Assembly (NCBI GenBank): GCA_041609895.1
Contig: JBFIPX010000162.1
Coordinates: forward strand, 1 to 7,763
Reading direction: 5' to 3'
DNA length: 7,763 bases
Source of the DNA: JAHHLP01 sp041609895
GTDB taxonomy: Bacteria > Bacteroidota > Rhodothermia > Rhodothermales > JABDKH01
In this document: piece by piece, positions 1-6,254 of the stretch
Position numbering within the stretch: position 1 is the first letter of the stretch
Layout: every line of letters starts with the position of its first letter
Made by a program: the position numbers and the translations under genes
The notes under the pieces: generated by a model
The model's input: only the letters and a program-made list of their open reading frames with translations
The model's database searches: none
Told to the model about the DNA's origin: nothing

Positions 1-9
1 ATGATCGAT

Positions 10-19
10 TTTGATCAAA
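10..19. promoter_or_regulatory. Palindrome TTTGATCAAA upstream of the promoter, possible operator
   Basis: A perfect 10-bp palindrome ends 23 bp upstream of the -35 box, where an activator could bind. Read more widely, 7-21 is GATTT, TGATC, AAATC, an inverted repeat of 5-bp half-sites. TTGATC recurs at 53-58, inside the promoter spacer. It does not match the FNR/CRP-type layout, which needs half-sites 4-6 bp apart. No regulator is encoded in the window. Short palindromes are common by chance, so this is only a candidate. Confidence 0.25.
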
Positions 20-42
20 TCCTGCTTGAATGGCGAATACTC

Positions 43-71
43 TTGACTGCAATTGATCGACACTCTATAAT
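43..71 (+). promoter_or_regulatory. Sigma70-type promoter, TTGACT-N17-TATAAT
   Basis: A -35 box TTGACT lies at 43-48 and a perfect -10 box TATAAT at 66-71, with the optimal 17-bp spacer. Only the last base of the -35 differs from the TTGACA consensus. The surrounding ~90 bases are clearly AT-richer than the coding sequence that follows. Transcription would start near 77-80 and run into the receptor operon. The classical Bacteroidia promoter has a different form (TTTG at -33, TAnnTTTG at -7), so a canonical sigma70 element suggests a lineage that uses the common consensus, such as Rhodothermota. That lineage reading is inference. Confidence 0.7.
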
Positions 72-84
72 CTCAATAATCTCA
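67..84 (+). repeat. 9-bp tandem repeat ATAATCTCA x2 over the -10 box
   Basis: ATAATCTCA occurs twice with no gap, at 67-75 and 76-84. The first copy forms the TATAAT box together with T66. The second gives a weaker -10-like AATAAT at 75-80. It looks like a short tandem duplication in the promoter. It could create a second start site 9 bp downstream or make the element prone to copy-number change. The repeat is certain; any function is not shown. Confidence 0.75.
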
Positions 85-172
85 GAAAAGCACGCGATGG
101 CCGGTGAATGTCCCTTAGTTTGCTTGCGATTACCCCGTGCCCGAGGCAGCTTCATTTAGAAGCTGTTTTTTT
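78..172 (+). promoter_or_regulatory. Candidate attenuator leader RNA, or a ~95-nt small RNA
   Basis: The promoter at 43-71 and the intrinsic terminator at 147-172 would define a transcript of about 95 nt ending well before the receptor's likely start at 240. Two readings are possible: a 5' leader in which regulated read-through controls the operon, or a discrete small RNA with the operon transcribed by leakage or another promoter. Bases 120-125 (TTGCTT) can pair with 144-149 (AGGCAG) using two G-U pairs. That pairing overlaps the 5' arm of the terminator and is a weak candidate antiterminator. The segment contains a 20-codon ORF (97-159). I do not recognise a known riboswitch class, SRP RNA or 6S RNA. 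The start is estimated from the -10 position. Confidence 0.35.
147..172 (+). terminator. Intrinsic (rho-independent) terminator in the 5' leader
   Basis: A perfect 7-bp stem, CAGCTTC (147-153) with GAAGCTG (159-165), encloses the 5-nt loop ATTTA. Seven consecutive T (166-172) follow directly. G and A residues at 143-146 could extend the stem weakly into the T tract. It acts only on the + strand, since no A-run precedes it to serve the other strand. It lies downstream of the promoter and upstream of the receptor gene, so it would truncate most transcripts unless antitermination occurs. It is also the main reason to doubt a receptor start at the ATG at 108, which would place the hairpin inside the coding region. 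Confidence 0.75.
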
Positions 173-227
173 ACTGATTATTGAAGTGCCGAGCCGGCAG
201 GCCGCAATCTTGAATTCGCCGCCACGC

Positions 228-233
228 AGAGAG
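228..233 (+). promoter_or_regulatory. Ribosome binding site AGAGAG supporting the GTG start at 240
   Basis: AGAGAG ends 6 nt before GTG 240, a normal spacing for a moderate Shine-Dalgarno. The competing starts (ATG 108, GTG 186, TTG 210) have no better purine-rich element at the right distance. GTG 240 also yields a compact signal peptide. Confidence 0.45.
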
Positions 234-239
234 TCAAGT

Positions 240-2975
240 GTGGGCCGTTTAGAGGCGGGCGCAGCATCGGGTCTCCTCGTCTGCGTTGCGTTTCTGTTGA
301 TGGTCCAGATCGCGTCGGGTGCCGCCCCGTCGGGTAAGATCTCGGGCACCGTTGTAGATGCAGCGACGGGTGCGCCGCTACCGGGCGCCACGGTGCGGGT
401 CGACGGCACGCGTCTCGGCACCGCCGCCGGCAGCGACGGCTACTACACAATCATCAACGTGCCTCCGGGAAGGCATACGGTAGTCGCGTCCATGGTCGGC
501 TTTGCGACGGTGCGCGTCGAGGAAGTCGCCGTATCGGTGGATCGGACTACGCGCGTCGATTTTGAGCTTCGGGAACAGGTTATCGAGGGTGAGGAAATCG
601 TCGTGGAAGCACGCCGACCACTCATCGAGGTCGACCGCACTACGTCCGCCTCTTACATAGATGCGGAGTCAATTAGCAACCTCCCGGTTCAAGAGGTGTC
701 GGACCTGTTACAACTGCAGGCCGGTGTTGTCTACGACGCATCTGGACGCCTGCACTTGCGCGGTGGACGCGCCGGGGAGGTCGCTTACATGGTGGACGGC
801 ATCCCAGTTACGGACCAGTTTCGGGGTGGAAGTAAAATCGAAATCGAGAATAGCTGGATTCAGGAACTGCAGGTCATCAGCGGAACCTTCAACGCGGAGT
901 ATGGCCAGGCGCAGTCCGGTGTGATCAACGTTGTAACCAAGGATGGTGGACTGGACGCTTACTCCGGTGCTGCCTCAGTATTCACCGGGTCATATCTGTC
1001 CTCACGCGAAGAAGTCTTTAGAGGCGCGACCGACATCGACATAACCCAGTTCAATCTGGAGGGGTCCGTGCAAGGGCCGGTCCCCGTTCTCCCAGAGAGC
1101 TCCATCCTTCTGACAGGACGATATTTCAGTGCCGACGGTTGGTTGTTCGGCGAGCGAAGGATTCGCGTCGAGGATACCGTTCCCATTCAGGCCTACATTC
1201 AGGAAGCGCAGCGCAACGCATCGGATCGGGATCAGCTAGTGGGTATCGCGATTCCGGATTCGTTGATGACCGGTGATCGCGGCCTCGTACCGATGAATCC
1301 GGTGGACAAGCTTTCTCTTCATGGCAGCATCAGTACTCGACCACATAACCAGCTAAGGTTGGCCTACTCCGTTTTCTGGACGGATCAGGAACGAAAATCA
1401 TATTCGGATGCGCGCAGATTCGCGCCGGATGGACAGCTGAAGAGCTTCGAACTGAGCACAAATCATATCCTTTCCGCGACGCACACGCTGTCGGCCAGTA
1501 CGTTCTATCGCATTGGCCTCTCTTTGCAGACGAATCGGCTGGAAAGCTACTTGTTCGACGATCCGCTCGACCCCCGGTACCAGGGAAGCCCCTATTCCGC
1601 AAACGGGTTTCTTTTTGGTGGAACCAGTTCGGGTCGCTCCCGGGCGAAGCAGCGAACCGTTCTTGGGAAAGTCGATCTCACGAGTCAGATCGACCGATAC
1701 AATCTTGTCAAGGCTGGTGCCGAGATTCAACGGCATCGCGTCGAGCAGGTCTCGTTGACCACTATCTCCGATGGGCCGGTATACCTTCCTCCGACGCAAA
1801 GAATTCCCGCACAGAATACAGCCGGCAACGACGCCTACGTTCAGGAACCGTACGAGATATCGGCCTACGTTCAGGACAAGATCGAGATCGACGAGATCAT
1901 CGTGAACGCCGGGCTCCGCTTCGACTACTGGAACCCGAATGCTGTCGTACCCGCTGACCTCGAGGCCACGACAGACCCCACCAACGGAATTCGCCTCGCG
2001 ACCAACTTTGAGTCAGCCGAGACCGCCATACAACTGAGTCCTCGAGTTGGCATTGCCTTTCCTATATCGAGAAACGGTGTCCTGCACGTTTCATACGGTC
2101 ACTTCTTCCAGGTCCCGCGGTTCTCATTCATCTTTACTAACTCCGAGTTCGAAGTGCAGCTCGGAGACCTCGAGACCATCATGGGGAACGCCAATCTGAA
2201 GCCCGAGCAGACAGTTGCCTACGAGCTCGGCTTCCAGCAGGCGCTGACCTCATCGTGGAAGGTGGAGTTGACGGTCTACTACAAGGACATCAAGAATCTA
2301 CTCGGCCAGGAAATCATCAACACGCGCGACAAGAAGGTTTATGCGCGCTACATCAACCGGGATTATGGCAATACACGCGGCATCGTTTTTTCACTGATCC
2401 GCCAGTACTCGGACCGTTTCGCGGCTACGGTCGACTACACGTATCAACTCGCTCGCGGCAACGCATCGGATCCGAACGCGGTGTTCTTCAACAATCAGAC
2501 GCGGCCACCCATCGAGCCAGAGAAGCAGGTCCTGCCGCTCGACTGGGATCAGCGGCATACCGTCAATGGCACCGTAATTCTCGGCGATCCCTCCGACTGG
2601 ACGCTGAGTATCATCGGGCGTTTTTCCACCGGCCAGCCCTACACGCCGACGAATCCCGGAAGCCAGCTTGCGACTCAGCTCGAGAATAGCGAGCGTAGGC
2701 CCACGCGACTCAACCTCGACATCAACCTGGCAAAACGTCTCACACTGGGCGGAGTGGAGGCGCGCCTCTTCGCAAAGGCGTTCAATGTGTTGGATCGGCT
2801 CAACGCAAGGCGGGTCTACACGAGTACCGGTAACGCCTTTCACCCGTACCGAACGATCGGCGAGACAGAGATCGTACGGCAGAACCCGAATTTCTCAATT
2901 GCGGAGATCGACTTGAGGCCGGACTTCTTTGAAGAGCCCCGCCGGGTCATTGTCGGCCTGGAGGTGGAATTCTGA
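240..2975 (+). CDS. TonB-dependent outer-membrane receptor with carboxypeptidase-regulatory-like domain
   Basis: Outer-membrane, TonB-gated transporter; substrate unknown. With the GTG 240 start the protein has 911 residues. A signal peptide (about 1-28) has Arg in the n-region and a core around LLVCVAFLLM. A carboxypeptidase-regulatory-like beta-sandwich (about 33-110) carries GTVVDAATGAPLPGATV and the typical DGYYTI and PPGRHTV blocks. A TonB-box-like EEIVVEA follows at about 118-124, then the plug (about 121-234; LHLRGG, YMVDGIPV, FNAEYGQAQSGVINVVTK). The rest is a 22-strand-type barrel with periodic aromatics, ending in the terminal Phe of LEVEF. Domain order and length match the receptor type common in Bacteroidota and Rhodothermota. 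An in-frame ATG at 108 would give 955 residues, but it adds an untypical leader and places a terminator hairpin inside the gene, so I prefer 240. First gene of the operon; its stop overlaps the next start. Family call firm; start less so. Confidence 0.9.
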   Translation: MGRLEAGAASGLLVCVAFLLMVQIASGAAPSGKISGTVVDAATGAPLPGATVRVDGTRLGTAAGSDGYYTIINVPPGRHTVVASMVGFATVRVEEVAVSVDRTTRVDFELREQVIEGEEIVVEARRPLIEVDRTTSASYIDAESISNLPVQEVSDLLQLQAGVVYDASGRLHLRGGRAGEVAYMVDGIPVTDQFRGGSKIEIENSWIQELQVISGTFNAEYGQAQSGVINVVTKDGGLDAYSGAASVFTGSYLSSREEVFRGATDIDITQFNLEGSVQGPVPVLPESSILLTGRYFSADGWLFGERRIRVEDTVPIQAYIQEAQRNASDRDQLVGIAIPDSLMTGDRGLVPMNPVDKLSLHGSISTRPHNQLRLAYSVFWTDQERKSYSDARRFAPDGQLKSFELSTNHILSATHTLSASTFYRIGLSLQTNRLESYLFDDPLDPRYQGSPYSANGFLFGGTSSGRSRAKQRTVLGKVDLTSQIDRYNLVKAGAEIQRHRVEQVSLTTISDGPVYLPPTQRIPAQNTAGNDAYVQEPYEISAYVQDKIEIDEIIVNAGLRFDYWNPNAVVPADLEATTDPTNGIRLATNFESAETAIQLSPRVGIAFPISRNGVLHVSYGHFFQVPRFSFIFTNSEFEVQLGDLETIMGNANLKPEQTVAYELGFQQALTSSWKVELTVYYKDIKNLLGQEIINTRDKKVYARYINRDYGNTRGIVFSLIRQYSDRFAATVDYTYQLARGNASDPNAVFFNNQTRPPIEPEKQVLPLDWDQRHTVNGTVILGDPSDWTLSIIGRFSTGQPYTPTNPGSQLATQLENSERRPTRLNLDINLAKRLTLGGVEARLFAKAFNVLDRLNARRVYTSTGNAFHPYRTIGETEIVRQNPNFSIAEIDLRPDFFEEPRRVIVGLEVEF
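2960..2965 (+). promoter_or_regulatory. Strong Shine-Dalgarno GGAGGT for gene 2
   Basis: GGAGGT lies inside the last codons of the receptor gene, with 9 nt between it and the ATG at 2975. It fixes the start of the 1091-residue protein despite that protein's unusually long n-region. Together with the 1-base overlap (TGATG) it suggests efficient coupled translation. Such strong sites are scarce in classical Bacteroidia. Confidence 0.7.
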
Positions 2976-5900
2976 TGGACACGGGGTTCAGCATAGCTGC
3001 GCGGATCGGACGCAAGTGCCGACCGGTTGAATGCCCACCGATCGGCGCGCCGAAAGGCCTTGCCCGATTGGCAGGGCTGGCGTGCCTTCTGTCGGCCACG
3101 ATCCTGGCCTCCTTGGAAGCCTTCGCGCAGGTACCGGAGGCAAGCCGGGAGCTACGCCGCACCGGAATTCACGATGGAAATCTGGTCTTCACTCGCTACT
3201 CGAATTTCGGGAATCTCGGCTCGCGATTTGAACCCCCGAAAATGGAGTGGCCAAAGGGCTCGGGCCAGTGGTACGGCTTCGAGTTCATCATGATGGCGGG
3301 CGCGGAGGTGCGCAACGCGGACGATGTGTTCATCCGAGTCGTCTCGGAAAATTATACCAACCCGGCCTCCTTCGACATCAGCCCGGATGGCACGCATACG
3401 TACGGGTGGGAGCCACTCGCCAGTTACTTCAATGACGGGCCGGAGAACACGCTCAATTACCCCGCAATGAGCCACATCGAGGAGACGTGGCCGCGGCAAT
3501 GGCCTTACGACTATCCGGGAGACCCCGGATCGCGTGACGGACGGTGGAACGGCGAATTCGGCGCCTTCACTCGAGCTGATCAGGAGAGCTACTACGTGAT
3601 GGACGACCGCAATAACGACGAGTTCGACTATTTCCCGTTCGTGGGCAGCGCCCAGGATTCGGCGGACTTTCCGGTCGGACGCCGCGGGCTAGGACTGCAG
3701 GTAAGAGTGCGCGGGTATCAATGGGTCAACGTGCAGGCCGAGGACATTTTGATCGTCAGATACGACATCGAGAATGTCAGCGACAAGCATCTCAACAAAG
3801 TAGTCTTCGGCATGTACGTCGACCCGGCAGTCGGCGGAGAGGGTGATTCGGTCGATGACTTTGCCGACTTCCAACGACAGGACGACATTGTGTACATGTG
3901 GGATCGCGACGGTCTCGACAACAAGGGCCGGCCGGGCGTGGGCTATTTCGGTTTTGCCTTTCTCGAAAGTCCGGGCGATCCCCTCGACGGTGAGGACAAC
4001 GACCAAAATGGAATCGCCGACGAGGAACAGGACAATCCTCCAGGCGACCTCATAGTGGGTCAAGAGGCCATCCGCCAGTACGTCCTGTCCGAATACAACA
4101 TCAATGACTTTGAAAGCTTCTTTGGCCGGTTGGAAACGCGACCCGCGTACAAGGCAGGCGTATGGTGGACGGGGGACGAAGATGTGGACTGGGTTGCCTT
4201 CAACGACGAGAACCTCAATGGGCAGCGCGAGCCGACCGAGTTTCTCATAGACGACAAGGGTTCTGACGGAATAGGACCCGATGACGAGGATTATCCAGGG
4301 CCGGATTCCGACGGTACCGAGGACAACGGCATGCCGGACGCCGGTGAGTCCAACTTCGGCAAGACGGATAACGACGAGTCCGATCAGATAGGCCTGACCA
4401 GCTTCGTGCTCAGGCCGGCCGGCAACGTAAGCGATGACGAGAGAACATGGCTGGAGATGGAGCCAAACCGGTTTGGCGGCGAGATGCCGAGCAACCTCGC
4501 GTTCATCTACGGATCGGGATACTTCTCGCTTCCGATCGGTGACACGCGAAAGTTCGCAATCACTTGTCTATTCGGTCGCGACTTTGACGACATCCTTCGC
4601 AACAAGCGAACGATGCAGCGTATCTATGACGCCGATTACTCGTTCGCCAAGCCGCCGAATAAGCCGATGTTGACGGCTGTCCCGCGAGACAAATCGGTCG
4701 TGCTAATGTGGGACAATCGGGCCGAGTTTTCACGTGACCCCATTTATGGCCAGGATTTCGAGGGCTACTTGATTTATCGATCGACTGACCCCTCGTTCAA
4801 TTCGATCAAGACGATTACCGATGCCTTTGGCAACCCGATCCTCTGGGACCCGATTACACAGTTTGATCGCAAGAACGGACTAAAAGGCCCACATCCGATA
4901 CAGATTGGCGAGTCGGGGGCCGTGGTCAACACGGGAAACGATACGGGACTGCGCTATTTCTACGTGGACGAGGGTCTCGACAATGGACGGATGTACTACT
5001 ACGCCGTCGTGTCGTACGATACGGGCTATGACGTCGACTTCTTTGATCGAGGACTGACGGAGAGATCCAGTCTCACACCGATAGCTCCAAGTGAATCTTC
5101 CAAGATCATCCAGACCGACCTCGTCGGCAACGTCACGTTTGTAGACAAGAATACGGCGGCCGTAGTGCCCAACGCGCCATCGGCCGGTTTCGTGTCGGGA
5201 TCGATAGATGGAGAGGTAGAGCACATCGGTCCGTCCACCGGTCGTGTCGACATTGACGTGGTTGTGCCTGACAGCGTTGTTGACGGTAACGTGTATCGGA
5301 TCACGTTCACCGATACGACCAAAGCAAGACTTACTGTCGGGATCCTAATAGAAGAGACTATTGACAACCGGGTCGTCTACGAGGCTGCGGTCTTCGACAG
5401 CGTTGCGCTGTCCACTCGGATTCTGGACGGCATGAACTTCCGGGTGCTTACGCCGGCTCGTCCTGAACCTGTCGTCACCGGGTGGACGTCGGGCAGCAGC
5501 AATCTTTCGGCCGCTGTCGACTTGGTTGAGTCCAGCCGATCGGTTGCTCTTCCGGAAGACATCGAGATTCGTGTCGGTCCTGCCGGAATAGACTCGTCGT
5601 TCGTCGAGTTTCCATTCCAGCAGCGCACGCCGGCAAACTTCGAGGTGTGGGGTACGACATCGAATCGGAAGTTCCAGTTCTTTTTTGAGGAGGAAGGTGA
5701 ACCGGTCGAGACGCTCAGCGATGGCGATGTGATCACCATCGTTTTCGATCAGCAGGGTTTTCGTTTCGATCTGGGATGGCGCTTTTCGTTTAGTGCGCCC
5801 GGAGGTGGGGACCAAGTTCTGCCGGTTGAAGGCGACGTTTTCAGACTAGAAGTCTCGAAGCCTTTCTCGGCGCTTGACGAAGTTCGCTTCGCGACACGTG

Positions 5901-6250
5901 CTTCCGCTTTCGATTCCGAGATTTCCAGGGCCGATCTGTCGAACATCTACGTCGTTCCCGATCCATACGTCGCAAGCGCGTCATGGGAACGCCCGCTCTT
6001 CAACGCATCGGGCAGGGGTGAGCGGAGAATCGATTTCGTCAATCTGCCGCCACAATGCACGATCCGGATCTTCAACATGGCTGGCAAGCTCGTGCAGGTG
6101 TTGGAGCATGATTCACCTCTCAGCGATGGAAGCGAGAGTTGGGACCTTGTTTCGAAGGATGGCCTGACGGTGGCCTTCGGCGTTTACATTTTTCATGTGG
6201 AGGCCCCCGGAGTGGGTGAATACGTCGGCAAGTTTACTCTGATTAAATAG
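2975..6250 (+). CDS. Large exported multidomain protein with Ca-binding-like segments, FnIII-like domain and T9SS-type C-terminal domain
   Basis: 1091 residues; function not recognised. A signal peptide has a ~31-residue basic n-region, a core GLARLAGLACLLSATILA and a likely cut after AFA (51). Residues ~60-330 are an unassigned aromatic-rich region (GQWYGFEFIMM, WVNVQAEDILIVRYDIENVSD) resembling secreted beta-sandwich proteins. Two acidic stretches follow: 335-356 (DGEDNDQNGIADEE) and 399-470, where 25 of 72 residues are Asp or Glu, with DENLNG, DSDGTEDNGMPD and similar loops like dockerin or thrombospondin-3 Ca sites. Residues ~560-685 are fibronectin-III-like (PNKPMLTAVPRDKSVVLMWD, GYLIYRSTDP, GRMYYYAVVSYD). 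Residues ~690-985 are beta-rich and unassigned. The tail 989-1091 (YVVPDPY, IRIFNMAGKLVQVLE, GVYIFHVEA, GKFTLIK) matches T9SS type A or FlgD-Ig-like domains. It is probably exported to the cell surface. Start supported by GGAGGT and the 1-base overlap with the receptor. It ends in tandem in-frame stops, TAG then TAA. Confidence 0.85.
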   Translation: MDTGFSIAARIGRKCRPVECPPIGAPKGLARLAGLACLLSATILASLEAFAQVPEASRELRRTGIHDGNLVFTRYSNFGNLGSRFEPPKMEWPKGSGQWYGFEFIMMAGAEVRNADDVFIRVVSENYTNPASFDISPDGTHTYGWEPLASYFNDGPENTLNYPAMSHIEETWPRQWPYDYPGDPGSRDGRWNGEFGAFTRADQESYYVMDDRNNDEFDYFPFVGSAQDSADFPVGRRGLGLQVRVRGYQWVNVQAEDILIVRYDIENVSDKHLNKVVFGMYVDPAVGGEGDSVDDFADFQRQDDIVYMWDRDGLDNKGRPGVGYFGFAFLESPGDPLDGEDNDQNGIADEEQDNPPGDLIVGQEAIRQYVLSEYNINDFESFFGRLETRPAYKAGVWWTGDEDVDWVAFNDENLNGQREPTEFLIDDKGSDGIGPDDEDYPGPDSDGTEDNGMPDAGESNFGKTDNDESDQIGLTSFVLRPAGNVSDDERTWLEMEPNRFGGEMPSNLAFIYGSGYFSLPIGDTRKFAITCLFGRDFDDILRNKRTMQRIYDADYSFAKPPNKPMLTAVPRDKSVVLMWDNRAEFSRDPIYGQDFEGYLIYRSTDPSFNSIKTITDAFGNPILWDPITQFDRKNGLKGPHPIQIGESGAVVNTGNDTGLRYFYVDEGLDNGRMYYYAVVSYDTGYDVDFFDRGLTERSSLTPIAPSESSKIIQTDLVGNVTFVDKNTAAVVPNAPSAGFVSGSIDGEVEHIGPSTGRVDIDVVVPDSVVDGNVYRITFTDTTKARLTVGILIEETIDNRVVYEAAVFDSVALSTRILDGMNFRVLTPARPEPVVTGWTSGSSNLSAAVDLVESSRSVALPEDIEIRVGPAGIDSSFVEFPFQQRTPANFEVWGTTSNRKFQFFFEEEGEPVETLSDGDVITIVFDQQGFRFDLGWRFSFSAPGGGDQVLPVEGDVFRLEVSKPFSALDEVRFATRASAFDSEISRADLSNIYVVPDPYVASASWERPLFNASGRGERRIDFVNLPPQCTIRIFNMAGKLVQVLEHDSPLSDGSESWDLVSKDGLTVAFGVYIFHVEAPGVGEYVGKFTLIK

Positions 6251-6254
6251 TAAG

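Noticed and set aside
1..60. FNR/CRP-like binding site at the TTGATC motifs
   Set aside because: FNR sites need TTGAT and ATCAA with four bases between; here the halves overlap into a 10-bp palindrome and the other copy is unpaired.
1..159. 52-codon frame open from the first base (ATG 1) to TAG 157-159, as a small gene or tail of an upstream gene
   Set aside because: It runs through a near-consensus promoter and an AT-rich tandem repeat, has no visible ribosome binding site (the window edge hides it) and stops inside a terminator loop. The residues show no recognisable pattern. A chance open frame over regulatory DNA is more likely; only the part from ATG 97 is kept as a leader-ORF hypothesis.
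78..172. Known riboswitch, cobalamin-type leader, SRP RNA or 6S RNA
   Set aside because: None of the conserved signature bases of these classes that I can recall are visible. Position before a TonB-dependent receptor made a cobalamin riboswitch worth checking, but the segment is too short and lacks its conserved core.
2255..2689. 144-codon open frame on the + strand in another phase
   Set aside because: It is nested in the intact receptor gene, its composition is typical of frame-shifted GC-rich sequence, and it has no domain.
2391..2843. 150-codon open frame on the - strand
   Set aside because: It lies wholly within the receptor's barrel region, has no matching domain or ribosome binding site, and its residues look like the antisense of a GC-rich gene.
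2975..3130. Lipoprotein signal (SusD-like) with Cys37 of gene 2
   Set aside because: The residues before Cys37 are G-L-A, lacking the usual L/V/I at -3, and the hydrophobic stretch continues for several residues beyond the Cys to a normal A-F-A cleavage site. No SusD sequence features were seen either.
5345..5815. 156-codon open frame on the - strand
   Set aside because: It is antisense to the beta-rich part of gene 2, which continues intact through it, and shows no recognisable domain or signal.
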